Shown here piece after piece: positions 24,701 through 36,865 of a stretch of 64,000 nt of DNA. Origin of the DNA: Mortierella hygrophila (lineage: Eukaryota; Mortierellomycota; Mortierellomycetes; Mortierellales; Mortierellaceae); NCBI GenBank assembly GCA_015680625.1, contig JAAAXW010000080.1, forward strand, positions 88,250 through 152,249. The letters are read 5' to 3'. The translations under genes were made by a program, and so were the position numbers. Every line of letters starts with the position of its first letter. The first letter of the stretch is position 1. The notes under the pieces were generated by a model that was not told the DNA's origin, made no database searches, and worked only from the letters and a program-made list of their open reading frames with translations.

Positions 24701-25352
24701 TGTGTCCTGGAGGATGGTACTCGCCGTGTTTGCGTCGGATGGCCTCGTTGGCTTCTTCCTTCAGCCGCTGTTGCTCTCGTTCCTCCTCCTCTCGCTGCAG
24801 TCGCTTCTTTTTCCTGCCCAAACCAAACTTACTTGAGATGCCCTCTGATGATTCTTCTATTTTTGCTGGTGCTTTTGATGCTGATCTTGTTGTTGGGGAA
24901 GCTGGGGAGGTAGCTGAAGAAGTCGAGGGTCTGTGCTGATTGTAATAATGGCTATTGTTGTGGTTGTTGAGGTCTGCGGCGGAGGGTGTTGCGGTGTTAA
25001 TGGTGATGTGGGTGGCGGTAGCAGAGGAGGAATTTGCCCTCCGAACCTTGAGAGTCTCTGTCGAGGACCGATGGCTGATGGTTTTGTTGTTCAGACGAGG
25101 GGTCTTGTCGACATACTCTTTTGATGATCGATGCCCGATAGTCTGGTTGTGAGGGCGAGGAGTTTTGTCGAGAGTTTCTATTGATGGCTGGTGACCGATG
25201 GTCTGGTGGAGGGGACGAGGGGTCTTGTCGAGAGAATCTTTTGAGGAGCGATGACCGATGGTTTGGTTGAGGGGACGAGGGGTCTTATCGAGGTCCTCGG
25301 CGTCGGAGGTATCGACGCCAAGAGGTCCGACCGCAGCTGGAGGCGGCACCAT
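21795..25352 (-). CDS. Type II single-pass membrane protein with extracellular domain (1069 aa, 4 exons)
   Basis: Minus-strand exons 25352-23295, 23167-23045, 22925-22770 and 22667-21795 join in phase 0. The cytosolic part (about 664 residues) is rich in His, Ser and Asn. It begins with four 20-residue tandem repeats (residues 21-100, core LDKTPRPxNQTIGHRSS), then carries a charged helix (KKKRLQREEEEREQQRLKEE) and a GN-repeat. A basic/Cys-rich juxtamembrane segment (KRKFCKFFCGGCRW) precedes one membrane helix at about residues 666-686. The remaining 383 residues form a beta-rich domain with NxS/T sites and phrases such as INLDQTLHRNATYKFRGV, followed by a Ser/Ala/Thr-rich tail. The shape resembles LEA-like or adhesin-like cell-surface proteins of fungi. 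A wall- or surface-sensing role is inference. Confidence 0.75.
25053..25292 (-). repeat. Four 60-bp in-frame tandem repeats
   Basis: They encode four 20-residue units at the N-terminus of the membrane protein. The first three are near-identical (LDKTPRPxxQTIGHxxSxxx) and the fourth is diverged (VDKTPRLNNKTISHRSSTET). Confidence 0.9.
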
Positions 25353-27796
25353 GGTGAGACTGATGTGAAATCAAAGGTATTTGGGGTATGAGAAGAGAGG
25401 AAGGGTTGGTTCCTGGATTGAGGGTGGCTGTGCTCTGACTGATGGCGGATTGATGGCGCTGATAGATGGTTGAGTGTGGGAAAGACGTGAGGCTGGGACG
25501 CGGTTTGATGTGTCTCAGTCAGTTTTAGAATTCAGGTACAGAGTGAATGACGAAGAAGGTTGTCTGTCCCTGTTATGGAGAGGTGGAGGAGATAAAATGA
25601 AAGTTGGAATTGCTTATGAAAGCGATGTATGTACAAGTCTCCGGTCTTCGCAACAATTGGTATTTGTTGGTGAATGGTGTAAAGGAAGGAGGGTTGTCGT
25701 TGTTGCTGTTGTTGTTATTTGTTGTTATTGTTATTGTTGTTGTTACTGTTGTTGTCGTTGTCGTTGTCGTTGTTGCTGTTGTCGATGGGCACCAGGTGGC
25801 GGGGAGAGGGGTATATAACAATGGGGAAAGAGGAAGTTTAACAGAAAAATATATATAACGGAGAGAAGAAAAGAGAAGATCAAGTGTCTAGTGAATGAGT
25901 GTCAATGGAAAAGGGGAGAGGAGGGAATGAGTGAATGAGCGAATGACGCAGAAAGAATAAGGAGGATAGGGGATGATGAGAGAAAGAGAGTAGGGAGAGA
26001 AAAAATGAGCAGAAAGAGCAAAGAGACTAGTTGAGGAGGAAAAAGAAAATAGGGCAAACGTTGCTTTTGAGGAAAAGTTCCCTTTGTTCGGTGGTGCCTA
26101 TTTGTATGACTGCACTTGCCCCTGCCTCGTTTCCCCAATCCCTTGTCCATGTTTTTTGCAATGTATCTGGTGCGACATGAATCACGTGAGATGAGCCTTC
26201 CTTCCTAACCTTGCAAGCCAACGAGGGTGAGTGAGCCTTTGGTGTCAGCGGGATACACACACGCGAACACCACACGAAAAAAAGAAAAAGACATTAGGAA
26301 AGGCTTGTTGATTAAGTTTTGGATGTTATTTGTTTTAATGCGCAATATTACTTTGTGCTCAAGTGCCTTTTTCAACAGTTCCATCTTGTTCCTGAGATGC
26401 GTGCTGTCCGTTGGGTAATAGGGCGTTTCTTGGTTTTATTTATTACTCACTCTGAGTCTGTGACAAGTGCATTAACAAAGAAGCCCCTGCGTGCGCGTGC
26501 TTGATTCCTTTACTTCTTCATTATTTCACGCCACTCTCTCGCTGTCACTACGTACTTTGCTATTCACGGAAGGGTCAAAGCATGCCGGAAAACCGAACAG
26601 AAGAGAACATCGCAGAACTTCCCCCACCTCCCCCACCTCCTCCCCAAAAAAAACGTCGCCTGCAGTATCAATCAACAAGAGACAGACAAGCCCTACATGC
26701 ATGACCTGTCTGCACGCCTGCACGCTCTGTTTGGTCTTGGCGCATAGCCCTATCATGCCCCGACTCTTGCATCTATTATGTGTCGCTTCCTCTCCTCTTG
26801 GTCTCACATCCAAACGAAAAAAGAAAAAGAAAACCACGTCTTATTTTGAGATTGTCCTCGGCCCTTCGTTTGGGTTTGCTCTCCTTTATTCCCTCTTGTT
26901 CATTCATTCTTCCTCGTACTCTCACTCGCTCTCTATCCATGTGCTGGTGTTCATGTCGGTGTTGGTGTTGTCATTTCCCTTCGGTGTAACTGTGCTACCA
27001 AAAAACAACAACCAGCGGCGCTTTTTGAACACCACAAAAAATCGTGCCCTGAGAAGAGTTTACAGCGTTACAACAACCACAAACCATGGCAACCACGCGT
27101 ACTGCACCTTACACATACCCATTTTTGCTTACAAACGGTACAGTACATACAACACCACGCACCGACCTTCCCTATTTTGCGTTCGCGGTTAATGATTCAT
27201 TCTTCATCACACACACAACTCCTCCTTTATCCTTCACAATCACAAAACACAAACGCAATGACCTGGGTCCCCCCTCCTTAGCTTGTGATATATTAATTTT
27301 TATTTGTGTCTTGGAGTCATAGCTTCATAGGCATAAGAAAACAGGGATCCCCTACAAACAACAAAGCCGCGAGCTGCTGATTGATTTTTTCCCGTTCTAA
27401 AACAAAAGATGCATGTGCATGCACACTCATCTGCACTGTCTCATAACAAAGTTGGGACAAAAAAAACACAAAGGAAGGAAGGAATGTAAAACGACCTCAC
27501 TCTCTTACTCTATCAGCCCTAATCTCTCATACTCGCGCCACGGAGTCCAAGTAAAATTGTAAATGCAATTGTGTAGCAATGGAACAAGACAAAACGATAG
27601 AAACGTGAAAGGGGGATAATGAATACAATGAGATACGAGTGTGACAGAAAGGCTTAGTCTTCTTGTCTACTGTTTGGTGTTTATGAAGAAATAGATCTAT
27701 GCTGTTAAGAATAATAAAAGAAACGTGCTACTATACAATGTGTGTGGTCAGGATGACTCCTCCTCCTCCTCGTGCCCCTGCCCCTGAAACTGCAAA
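25353..27796. other. About 2.4 kb without a supportable gene; GTT microsatellite
   Basis: A (GTT)/(GTC)-rich microsatellite lies at about 25697-25785. GA-rich sequence at 25860-26045 is CT-rich on the minus strand, as expected ahead of the minus-strand gene at 25352. The frame at 26491-27192 is low-complexity and I do not support it. The part next to 27797 is the 3' flank of mtIF2. Confidence 0.55.
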
Positions 27797-30700
27797 TTAC
27801 AACTTGCGGAGAACTTCGATCTTCTTGATGCTCTGGATCATATCGCCCTCCTTAAAGTCCTGGAACCCTTCAAACTCCATACCACACTCCGTTCCCTTCT
27901 TGGCCTCTTGGATATCTTCCTTGATCCTCTTCAGCGTCGAGAGTCGTCCCTCCCAGATAACTTCGCCATTGCGAACAATCCGGACATCTTCCTTCCTGCT
28001 CACTCCTCCATTGGTAATACGACAACCAGCCACATTCTGCACCGCTCCGCCCTTCATCTTGATCGGGAAAATTTGAGCAACCTTGGCCTCTCCCGCCACC
28101 TGGATCTCAATGTCCTTGGGCAGCAATTGGGCCATCTCGATCTTGACATCGTCCAGAAGCTTGTAGATGACGTTATACGACTTGAGAGTCACTCCCATCT
28201 GTCGGGCTGTCTGCATCAGCTTCTTGTCAGCCTTCACGTTGAAGCCCAGCACCATGGCTATTTTTGAGTCGAGATGGTGGCGAAGGGAATGCAATTGATG
28301 GATGGTTGATGCAGGGGAACAAAAAAAAGGATGCGTAATATAAAACACCAAACGGTTAGACCTCAATTTCCCAAGGAATGCCATTGTTTTTGCTTTTCCA
28401 ATTGCCCACAAGATCGCATTAATCAGCAGTGGTGCCACAGAGTGGACACAAACGTTCTCAATCTTACCATTGCAGGATGACGCAAATTGGATATCGCTCT
28501 CGGCAATGTTGCCCACTCCAGACTGAATCACGCTGACCTTGACCTGGTTAGCAGGCAGTCCCGAGACTGCATCGCATACGGCTTCGACTGTTCCACTCAC
28601 ATCGCCCTTTACCACCATCCGCAGGTGCTTGACATCGCTCTCCTCTTCCTCCTTGGCGGCCATGGCGGCCACAGAGAGCAGCCTCTTGACTTGAGGAGCT
28701 TCGGGATAGGCGTCCAGCATGCCCTGATGGAAGAGCCAAGCCTTGCGTTTGTGTTCTCGGACGGCCATCTTCTCCTCATCCTCTTCCTCGGCGGTGATAC
28801 GACGCTTCTCGTTGATCGCCACCAAGGTCTTCAATTGCTCCTGACGCTCCTTCTTGAGGGCTCGAGTCGAAATCGCCTGCTTGGCCTGGTCTTCCGACTC
28901 GGCTCCGAGCATCTCATCTCCGGCCTTGGGCAAGTCCTTCCATCCCATGACCTTGACAGGTGTACCAGGTGGTGCCTCTTTGACGTTCTTGCCAGTGTCG
29001 TTGACTAGAGCCTTGACCTTACACCACGCGTTTCCAGCAACAATGGTATCTCCGACGCGGAGTGTTCCACGCTTCACCAACACTGTGGCAACGTTTCCGC
29101 GTCCCTTTTCGATCTGTGACTCAATGATGTGTCCCTCTCCTTTCATATCGACCTCGGCTCTCAGATCCAGAACCTCGGCCAGGGTCAAAATGGCCTCCTC
29201 CAGCTTGTCCAAGTTCTTACCCGTCAATCCCGAGACCTCGATACACTGCGTCTCACCTCCCAAGTCTTCAACGGTGATACCGTACTTCAACAATGCCTGC
29301 TTTGCCTTTTCGGGCTCTGCGCCATACTTGTCACACTTGTTGATGGCGACAATCACAGGGACACCCGCATCCTCAGCATGCTTAATCGCCTCTGCAGTCT
29401 GGGGCATGACACCATCCTCAGCGGCCACCACTAGGACGACAATATCGGTCGTGTGAGCTCCACGGGCGCGCATGGCCGAGAAGGCGGCGTGTCCAGGGGT
29501 ATCCAAGAACGTGATGCGTTGCTTTGATGGCAAAACAACAGAGAAGGCACCAATGTGCTGGGTGATACCGCCAGCCTCTCCTGCAGCGACCGAGGTCTTG
29601 CGCAGCGAGTCCAAAAGGGTTGTCTTGCCGTGATCGACGTGTCCCATGATAGTAACAACTGGTGGGCGCAATGGGTAAATTGACATGTCCTCTGGCTCGG
29701 GCCTACATCATACCATGAAAACCCAATTGAGATGGTTAGATCCTGAATAAAGAGTCTCATAAAAAGGAACCGCTAGACATGAAAAGATACGTACTGGGAG
29801 GTCAAGTCGAAAAGGCTCTCCGTGCTTCCGACAACAGGGTTAACATTATACTCCAGGGCCAAAAGCGATGCCTCCTCGGCAGTCAAAACTATAGTTGATA
29901 ATGACAGTGTAAATATTAGAGCTTTCCTCCACAGAGATCCATGTGGTATACAGTTCCGCTATGCCCTCGAGATTCTTCACTTACTGTGATCGTGACGGGT
30001 GATCGCCATGCCCATGGCCTTCATGGTGTTCTCAAAGTGACCCATGCGTGCTCCCAAGAGTCCAGCCAAATTGGAGACATTAATCGCCTCAGGGATAAAA
30101 ACGTCCTTGGCGGGCTTCTGTCTTTGCTTGCGCTGTCTCGATCGCTGCTCCACCTGTCTCTTAGCGTTTTCCTTGGCAGTGCGAGTCGACTTGACGAATG
30201 TCTGTGCTGCTGGCGTTGCTCGTGCAGAGGCCGAAGCTACTGGCGCTGATGCCGGTGTAGGTGCTGGTGCTGAAGCTGGTGTTGGGTTTGCGGTAGTTGT
30301 TGCAGGTGCTGATGGGGCCTTCTTCTTGATCTCGACCTTGGCGACGGGCTGTGCTGTTGGTTGAGGGGTGCCTTTAGGAGCAGGCTGTTGTGCTGCAGGA
30401 CGAGTGGTCGGTGCTGCGCTTGGTTTGGGTGCTCCAAATCCAAAGCCCGACGATGTCGCGAATGAGGACGGTGGTGCTGGTGCCTTGGGGCGGGCTGCAG
30501 GAGCAGGTGCTGAGAATCCAAATCCTGAGGATGTAGCAAACGATGAAGGAGGGGTAGGACGCGACTGTTTCTGCTGCTGCTGATGTCCTTGTGTTGCTGA
30601 TCCCTGTGCTGCTGATCCCTTGGGGTTGTTGTTCGCATCGTAGTACCGTCCTGCTCTCCGTCCATCCTGACCTTGCTGCTGCTGCCTCCTGTTTCCAGCG

Positions 30701-31149
30701 CTGTTGTTTCCACCACCGGAACCGGAACGAGACGAGAAGGATCGATTTTGGGCTTCCTCATAAGCGCGGCGATAGGGGCTATCCTGAGATCTGGCAGCGT
30801 GATCGGGTGAGCGGGCCCACTTGTCGCCTCCATTACCGCTGTTACTGGCCGATTTGGCCCCATTGCCATTGTTGCTCATAGCCTCCTTGCGGATCTCCAT
30901 ACGCAACTTGGTCTGTGGATCGATCGTGATCTTTTCGCTCAACATCTTTCCTCCAAAAAGACCGTTTGCTCTATCATTGCCGCCGTTGTTCATCATGACT
31001 CTTGGGGTGCCGGTCTGGAAGGTGCGGTGATGGCCCTGAAGACCTCTTGACCTGGAGTGAGACGCCCAAAGAACGAGGCGCGATTGTGAGGCCCCCTGTC
31101 CACAACCGACGGTACCTCGATAACCGAGTCCTCCTGCTGCTTTCCACAT
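27797..31149 (-). CDS. IFM1: Mitochondrial translation initiation factor IF-2 (984 aa, 4 exons)
   Basis: GTPase that places initiator tRNA on the mitochondrial small ribosomal subunit. Exons 31149-29985, 29888-29795, 29702-28468 and 28257-27797 join in phase. Intron 3 is 210 nt and free of stops, so an unspliced frame reads through it. The N-terminus is basic and suited to mitochondrial import. About 390 residues of Ala/Pro/Gln-rich sequence follow, with a duplicated PPSSFATSSGFGF segment. The conserved core starts near residue 428. It has G1 GHVDHGKT (440-447), DTPGHAAFSAMRARGA, NKCDKYGAEP, the IF2-specific VLGFNVK segment, and a C-terminal IF2 domain with GMEFEGFQDFKEGD. It is divergent from mitochondrial uL13, which suggests shared regulation. 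The long N-terminal extension is unusual. Confidence 0.95.
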
Positions 31150-31636
31150 TCTTGTTGAAGTGATGTTATCCTCCTGAGGTATGTATGGGTGCGGGAGTAT
31201 GGTATCTTTGTGCTTGGCTTGTGCGTTGTCCGGCAGCAAAGTTCTTGAAGCGGGTTTCGAGGAGGGATTCCGAAGAGGAATTCCGAAGAGAGATTCGAGA
31301 AGGAATGGAAGATCGCGAAGTGCGAGGAAGGGGCGGGTGAGGCGTGGAGGGGAGGGAACGAGAGTAAAGGAAAGGGGGGAGGAAATCGCAGGCCGAAGAA
31401 TAGGAGCACAGTCAAGAAAGGCAATTCCCCATTTTATTTGTGGCTTGGTGCGGATGATGGGCCAGAAAGCACATTTTTTAGTGGCACAACCCATTGTACC
31501 AGCAAAAGCAGTCCGCTTGTGTTGTCTCCAGGCAGCCTGATCACTCCCGAAGCACCTATTCTCAGGCACCCATTGGTCTACTTCCCTCTCTACTCCTCCA
31601 GTCGACACATTCAACACCAACAACACACACACAGCC
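31150..31636. promoter_or_regulatory. Shared 487-bp divergent promoter of mtIF2 and mitochondrial uL13
   Basis: The only non-coding sequence between two divergent mitochondrial translation genes. Both promoters must lie here or overlap. I see no clear TATA box. Confidence 0.6.
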
Positions 31637-32452
31637 ATGTCTCAAGCCATTGGAAAGACCGCCCTCGCATACGCCCGTGTCTGGCACCTTGTCGATGCCA
31701 AGCAGAGAGTCCTCGGACGCATGTCCGTCGGAATCGCAGAGACCCTCATGGGAAAGCACAAGCCGATCTATGACCCCGCATGTAATGTCTCCTTCCCCAC
31801 TCTTTCTCGCTCTACTTGATCTCCCTTACAGCAGGACACGGGAGTACAGGAACCGGGTGAAAACTACAGAACACTTGAGCAGCACTATCAAGGACCATCA
31901 CACAGCATATAGGACTGAAAGCAATCACCTGCTCGCCTCGGACCACGACACAGGACCGTCCTACAGTACTAGACGTTACTTTGATCCCTGTCCCTCACAT
32001 TCCGCAGGAGGCATCAATTCCCGGCCAGAAACCCACCAAATTCCATACCGTACTCTCTTTCAGAGACATCTGACCGAACGCCAAAACTCATCCCCCTCTC
32101 CAAATTCATCCCTTTCTTAATAGCTGACTGTGGAGACTATGTGGTTGTGATCAACGCCAAGGCGGTCAAGACAACAGGAACCAAAGCACAGGACAAACTC
32201 TACAGAAGCCATTCGGGATACCCTGGAGGACTCAAGGAGACGACGTTCGAGAACATGATGGAGAAGGACCCCGACGCAATCATCCGCAAGGCCGTCTCGG
32301 GCATGTTGCCCAAGAACCGTCTTCGTGAACCTCGTCTCGGACGTCTCTTTGTTTTTGAGGGCGAAGACCACCCCTATGAACAAAACATCATCAAGCGGTA
32401 CGATGCCCTTGGAAAGGAGACCCTTCTTGACCCATCAAAAGTTGAGGCTTAA
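31637..32452 (+). CDS. MRPL23: Mitochondrial large-subunit ribosomal protein uL13 (157 aa, 2 exons)
   Basis: Structural protein of the mitochondrial ribosome large subunit. Exons 31637-31781 and 32124-32452 join in phase 1 across a 342-nt intron. Hallmarks of uL13 are present: RVWHLVDAKQRVLGRMS, LMGKHKPIYDP, DCGDYVVVINAKAVK, YRSHSGYPGGLKE, AVSGMLPKNRL and the late LFVFEGEDHPYE. The length is normal for the fungal mitochondrial form. The N-terminus is short, so import probably uses an internal or non-cleaved signal, as is common for this protein. It is divergent from mtIF2. Confidence 0.95.
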
Positions 32453-33758
32453 GTCGATCGCAGAGCGAGGGATTTAGGAAACAAGGATGTGATTTGTTGA
32501 GCATGGACAAAAGGATAACAGCATACATTTTATATATTAGACATTAAATTTTTAAACCAGCACTCTCTCATCACCTGCTTTTTGTGTTCAAAAGGGGTCC
32601 CACCTTTCAAGAGCAATCCAGAAGGGGCCATCACACCACCAACTCCGCTCGTAATTTCAATGGGTAACAAATATAACAGCGGAGCGAAGGAACACACGAC
32701 CACGACATAACTGGACCACAACTCATTTCAGCTAGCCTGTATGTGTATGCTCGCTACAGACGCGTCTATCGTGTGTCGGGTGAGAGTGTTTGACTAAGCC
32801 GGTTGTCATCTCGAACGTGTGGTAAAAGACAGATGAGGAATCCAAATTCTTACAAAAAAAAACTTGATTTCACCTCAGTCATTAAATGAAGGCGTTCGTT
32901 TCCGATGACAATAGGAAGAGTAGTGGAAATGTCGGTAGCAGTGGGCGAGAGATCGGAATGGTCCCACATCTCTTGGCGCGCTCTGTTTTTTTTTCTACCG
33001 TGTTTGTGAGGTAGTAGTACAGAAAAGAAGCGGGGAAAAAGCCGAGGAAAAAGAATATCATCTGAACGGGCATGAGTCTGCATGCCTCCTGAAAAGAGAC
33101 TATAACTACGGGACAGATGCGATTGCATCGTTTACAACAGGAACGACAACTCCTGAGAATTTATCCGAAACGCTAAAGATATGCATTGGATACCGCGCCC
33201 TTTTTTTTTCTCGGGCGCAGCCTCGGACACTGAAGGGGAAAGCAAAGAGAAGGGGAAAAAGCCCTAGTAATGGAAATAAAAAACTAGAGGGTCCAAAGGG
33301 TACAAGCAGCCAAACTAGGAACAAAAAACGAGGTGCAGGAGTGCAAAACCAAAGGACATTCAAAGGTAGCGCGCTGGTGATTTCCAGTACTATGAAAAGG
33401 TATGCAAAGAGAAAATCATCCGAACGTGCATGAACATTTGCAATAAGAGACGAAAAAAGGATGCTGGTAAAACGTGAATAACCCCACGAGGCCCCGCTAG
33501 TGCGTTCTTCTTTTTCGTGTATTTGTTCATGTTGTAGTAGTTCAAATCATATCCTCTAATACTCCCCCATAATCATAAACACGCTTCAGCGCTTGATTCC
33601 TACTCACAGAAAAGATAAAGTGCGTCCGGGGTCGTTGATTGTGAAAAAGAACCGAGTTCAATAGTTAGGGAAAACATATAAAGTTCTTATTTTATTATTA
33701 GAATTCATTCCCTTTGCCATTACCATGACACTCATACTTGTCCTCCACCACCTCTTGC
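32453..33758. other. 1.3 kb between convergent genes, no supportable gene
   Basis: AT-rich with scattered short frames lacking domain signals. It probably holds the 3' flanks of the uL13 and lectin-like genes. Confidence 0.6.
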
Positions 33759-36211
33759 CTACGTCGATCGCCAAGCAACAGACCCATCAGACGCCAAGAT
33801 TGCAACATGTCCATCGTCCTCAACAACTAACACGTACTGATCCTCCTTCTTGGCCGTCCCTGTAATACAACTAACCCGCGAATGAACCAAGGCAGTCCCC
33901 ACACACAAGTTCCCGTCCTTCCCCAGCTCAATCGTATACTCCCCCTTCATTAGCCCACCGCCCAACTGCCACACCGTTGTCGCGTCACTGGTATTGCGAA
34001 GAACAAGACCACCGGTCTCGGTTGCTAGGAGTGAAAACTGTCCATTGGCGGATTTGATCTCTTCCAGCATAGGTTTGAACCCTCCTGCCTGGAGGGTGTT
34101 CGTCTCCGACAGAGTCTGTACTCCTCCACGTTGCCAGACCAGTTCCTCGGCACTGTTGTAGATCTTTAGGAACCCGTCGTCGTGGACCACTGCGATGTAG
34201 GATGTCTCGACGCCTACGTTTCCGGAACAGCTGGAACTCAGGGGTCCGTTGGTCGTGCGCAGGATACAGATGGACCCACGAGTTGTGAGTATATATCTGA
34301 CCTGGGGGTTGTCCCCTGCAGGTGGAGGGAGGCACCATGTTTGGAACTTGAAACTGTTGTAGAGGCAGAGTTTGGCGTCCTTGAACTCGAGCGTAGTCTT
34401 GCCGTTAGTCGATGTCAACCTGGATTCGGTTATCGAGTCGAGGGACTTGAAGCTGTTGGTTTCTGTCAGGACCGTTCCAGCGATTTCATGGGAGGTAGGT
34501 GTGACTTGAGGGTCGGTCGTCCAAACAACCGTCCCGCCGTTCTTGATGTACACGGCTCCCATCTTGGAGACTGTCAATTGGTAGGTGGGGCCCAATGGAG
34601 ACACGGGGCCAGTACACTTAAGAACCACACCAGCAAGGGTTCGACTACAGATCTGACCATTCGCATTGACTTCAGCAATGTAGGAGGAGTCACGTGGACC
34701 ATTGGCGCCCAGTCTCCAGACCGCGATACTGGACGGCTCTGAGGATCCAGACGCGGCGTAATAGACAATCACGTCGCCGGTGCTGCCAAGGACCACCAAG
34801 CGATAACGACCACCTTCCTCACTAGCAACAAAGTCGGTCGTAACCAGAGTTTCGCCAACGTTCAGCGCTGCCTTGGAAGTGCCCTTGACACACTCGACCC
34901 TTTTCTTCAACGTGTCCTTAGTGGTGACTATGGCATCAGCGCCAGATCCAAAGAGCCGAAGGGTCAAGAGAACAGGCTCAGCAGTCTCGACAGGATCCTC
35001 TTCTCCGAGCTTGGCAGGCTTTTGGACGACACTTACAGCGTTGTCGTTAACGATCCGATAGCACCCTGTGTCAGAGATTGACTTGCACTTTGAGAAGAGC
35101 GTATGGGTCGTCATATCGCAGTACAGTTCCTCCTCTGTTGACAAGTAGTTGGGTCCATGCGACGAGGAGGACTCGCAAAGGTCCTTGGCAGACGCGAGAC
35201 CAATGTTGGCATGGTTATACCCCTCCAACTTCACGTCCACATCACGCTTGGTCGGTGCCATCGCTGCTCCTGCAGCTGGCGCTGGCTCAGGTTTCGGAGT
35301 CTCTTGTCGAGCAGACCGCGTAATTTTGACACTCCCCGGAGCTGGCAAGTTGGCCTCAGGCGCCGCCAACAGTGCAACATACTCTGGGATATTAACCAGC
35401 TCGATCGAATACACGGGGGTATAGTCCTTCTTGACAAACTGGGACAACCAGAAGCAAACACCTGGGATCCGAACGGGGCGGCAATCATTCGATGGGATGT
35501 GAGCATAGGACTGTTGGCCTGAGTAGTACCAGGAGACACTGCTGTCGACAGAGACGATCAACTCTGCGGAGATGGCGTAGGTTGGGCTGCCGGATAGCAC
35601 GTCAGGGCTCACGGCGATCGACGAGATACCTTTTTGTTGGTTGTTTGTTTCGCGCACAGACAGAAAAAAAAAGGTTGGTTAAAGGTTTGATTCAAGAAAA
35701 CATGAACACCAGACAGGAGAAGTAGGGCGAGACAAGACTTACAAGCAGCATTGGGGTTCGGAGCACCATCATCCCCCGCAGTGACCTTCATCCGATAATG
35801 CGTCCCACCCGCAAAAACAACCTTTGAACTCGTCCTGTTAAACTCCCCTGAATCCAGATACGGCTTCTTCTTCCCCCCTTCCGTGCTCGTCAAAGCCGTT
35901 CCCGTACTATCAAAAATCTCGATCAAAGGGAACGGCCCATCCATCCCAGAAGATCCATCGCTCTTGACGGGTGTTCCGGTGCTGCCGACACCGTTGGTAC
36001 CGACTCGTACGAAATAGTTGGTCTCGGCCTTGTTGTAGTTCTTATGTTTGGTCATCATCTTGGTGGCCTCTTGGGCTGCGGTGGTGACGATCTCGTAGAC
36101 GTAGGAGAGGCCAAAGTGGAGGCCGAATGCTGGTTCAAGGGATGTTGCCTGGGCGTTACTAGTGGTAGCAGCGGCGAGTAGGATTGCCGCTGTGATGTGA
36201 AGGGTCTTCAT
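33759..36211 (-). CDS. Secreted protein with bulb-type lectin-like repeats (779 aa, 2 exons)
   Basis: Exons 36211-35743 and 35629-33759 join in phase 1 across a 113-nt intron. A signal peptide is clear (MKTLHITAAILLAAATTSNA). The first third has a beta-rich domain with an NRTS site. The second half repeatedly shows the bulb-lectin pattern of beta hairpins: YRLVVLGSTGDVIVYY, YQLTVSKMGAVYIKNGGTVVW, YIAVVHDDGFLKIYNSAEELVW, and YVLVVEDDGHVAILASDGSVAW near the C-terminus. It also has regular cysteines. Family knowledge suggests mannose or other glycan binding outside the cell. I could not confirm the exact QxDxNxVxY sugar-binding motif, so binding activity is inferred. It may act in wall, nutritional or interaction biology. 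Confidence 0.8.
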
Positions 36212-36865
36212 TTTGGGTTTGGCGGGCTCAAGTGTATGGTGTTTGAAAGGAAGAGTAGGAAGGGAATCGCTTACGACCGGCAGTGATGATTTATGAATGT
36301 GGATGTGAGTGTCGAAAAGAAGAGTCAAGAGAGAGAGAGAGAGGGCTAAAAAAACACAAGTAAGACCCAGACACGGTCTCCACCACGGCGTTGCTCCACC
36401 CCCTCTTCTCCAGTCTCGGCCACAGCATTCTCTTTTTCGCTTCCTCCTCAGGTCTGGAACATCTAAAATAGAGGCAGGCCCCACCATACAAAAGAAAAAA
36501 CGGATCTCAATCATCAATCTCCAGGGATAAAACACATAAAAAAATCCCAACACAAGCATCTCACTCACCTCCGCATAAAAAAAAGTAGGGGGAAGGAAAG
36601 GCAGGCAGGAGAAAGATGAAGGAATGGAAAGAAAAATGCAGAAACCTTGTTATTGTGTATGGGCTGCTGTTTAAACCATTGGTTCCTTCTCCACATTGGA
36701 CATAATGAGTATTTAAGGTTCAGTGTCATCCATCTCTCGCCTGCCGCTTGGTCTCACTCGTAAGAAATGTTAGTGGCGTTCTTCGCGTAAAGCGCCAGAT
36801 TCCCGGACTACCCCTGAAGGCCAAAGACGTAGAGAACAAGCAGTGTACTTTATTTGACAGTTTGC
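36212..36865. other. Intergenic 654 bp, promoter side of the lectin-like gene
   Basis: GA-rich on the plus strand at about 36307-36345, i.e. CT-rich ahead of the minus-strand start. No gene is seen. Confidence 0.6.

Noticed and set aside
26491..27192. 233-codon plus-strand frame
   Set aside because: Low-complexity Ser/Leu/Pro/Thr sequence crossing CT-rich DNA, with no domain or splice support.
30237..30869. 210-codon alternate minus-strand frame inside mtIF2 exon 1
   Set aside because: Arg/His/Gln-rich shadow of the Ala/Pro/Gln-rich mtIF2 extension in another frame.
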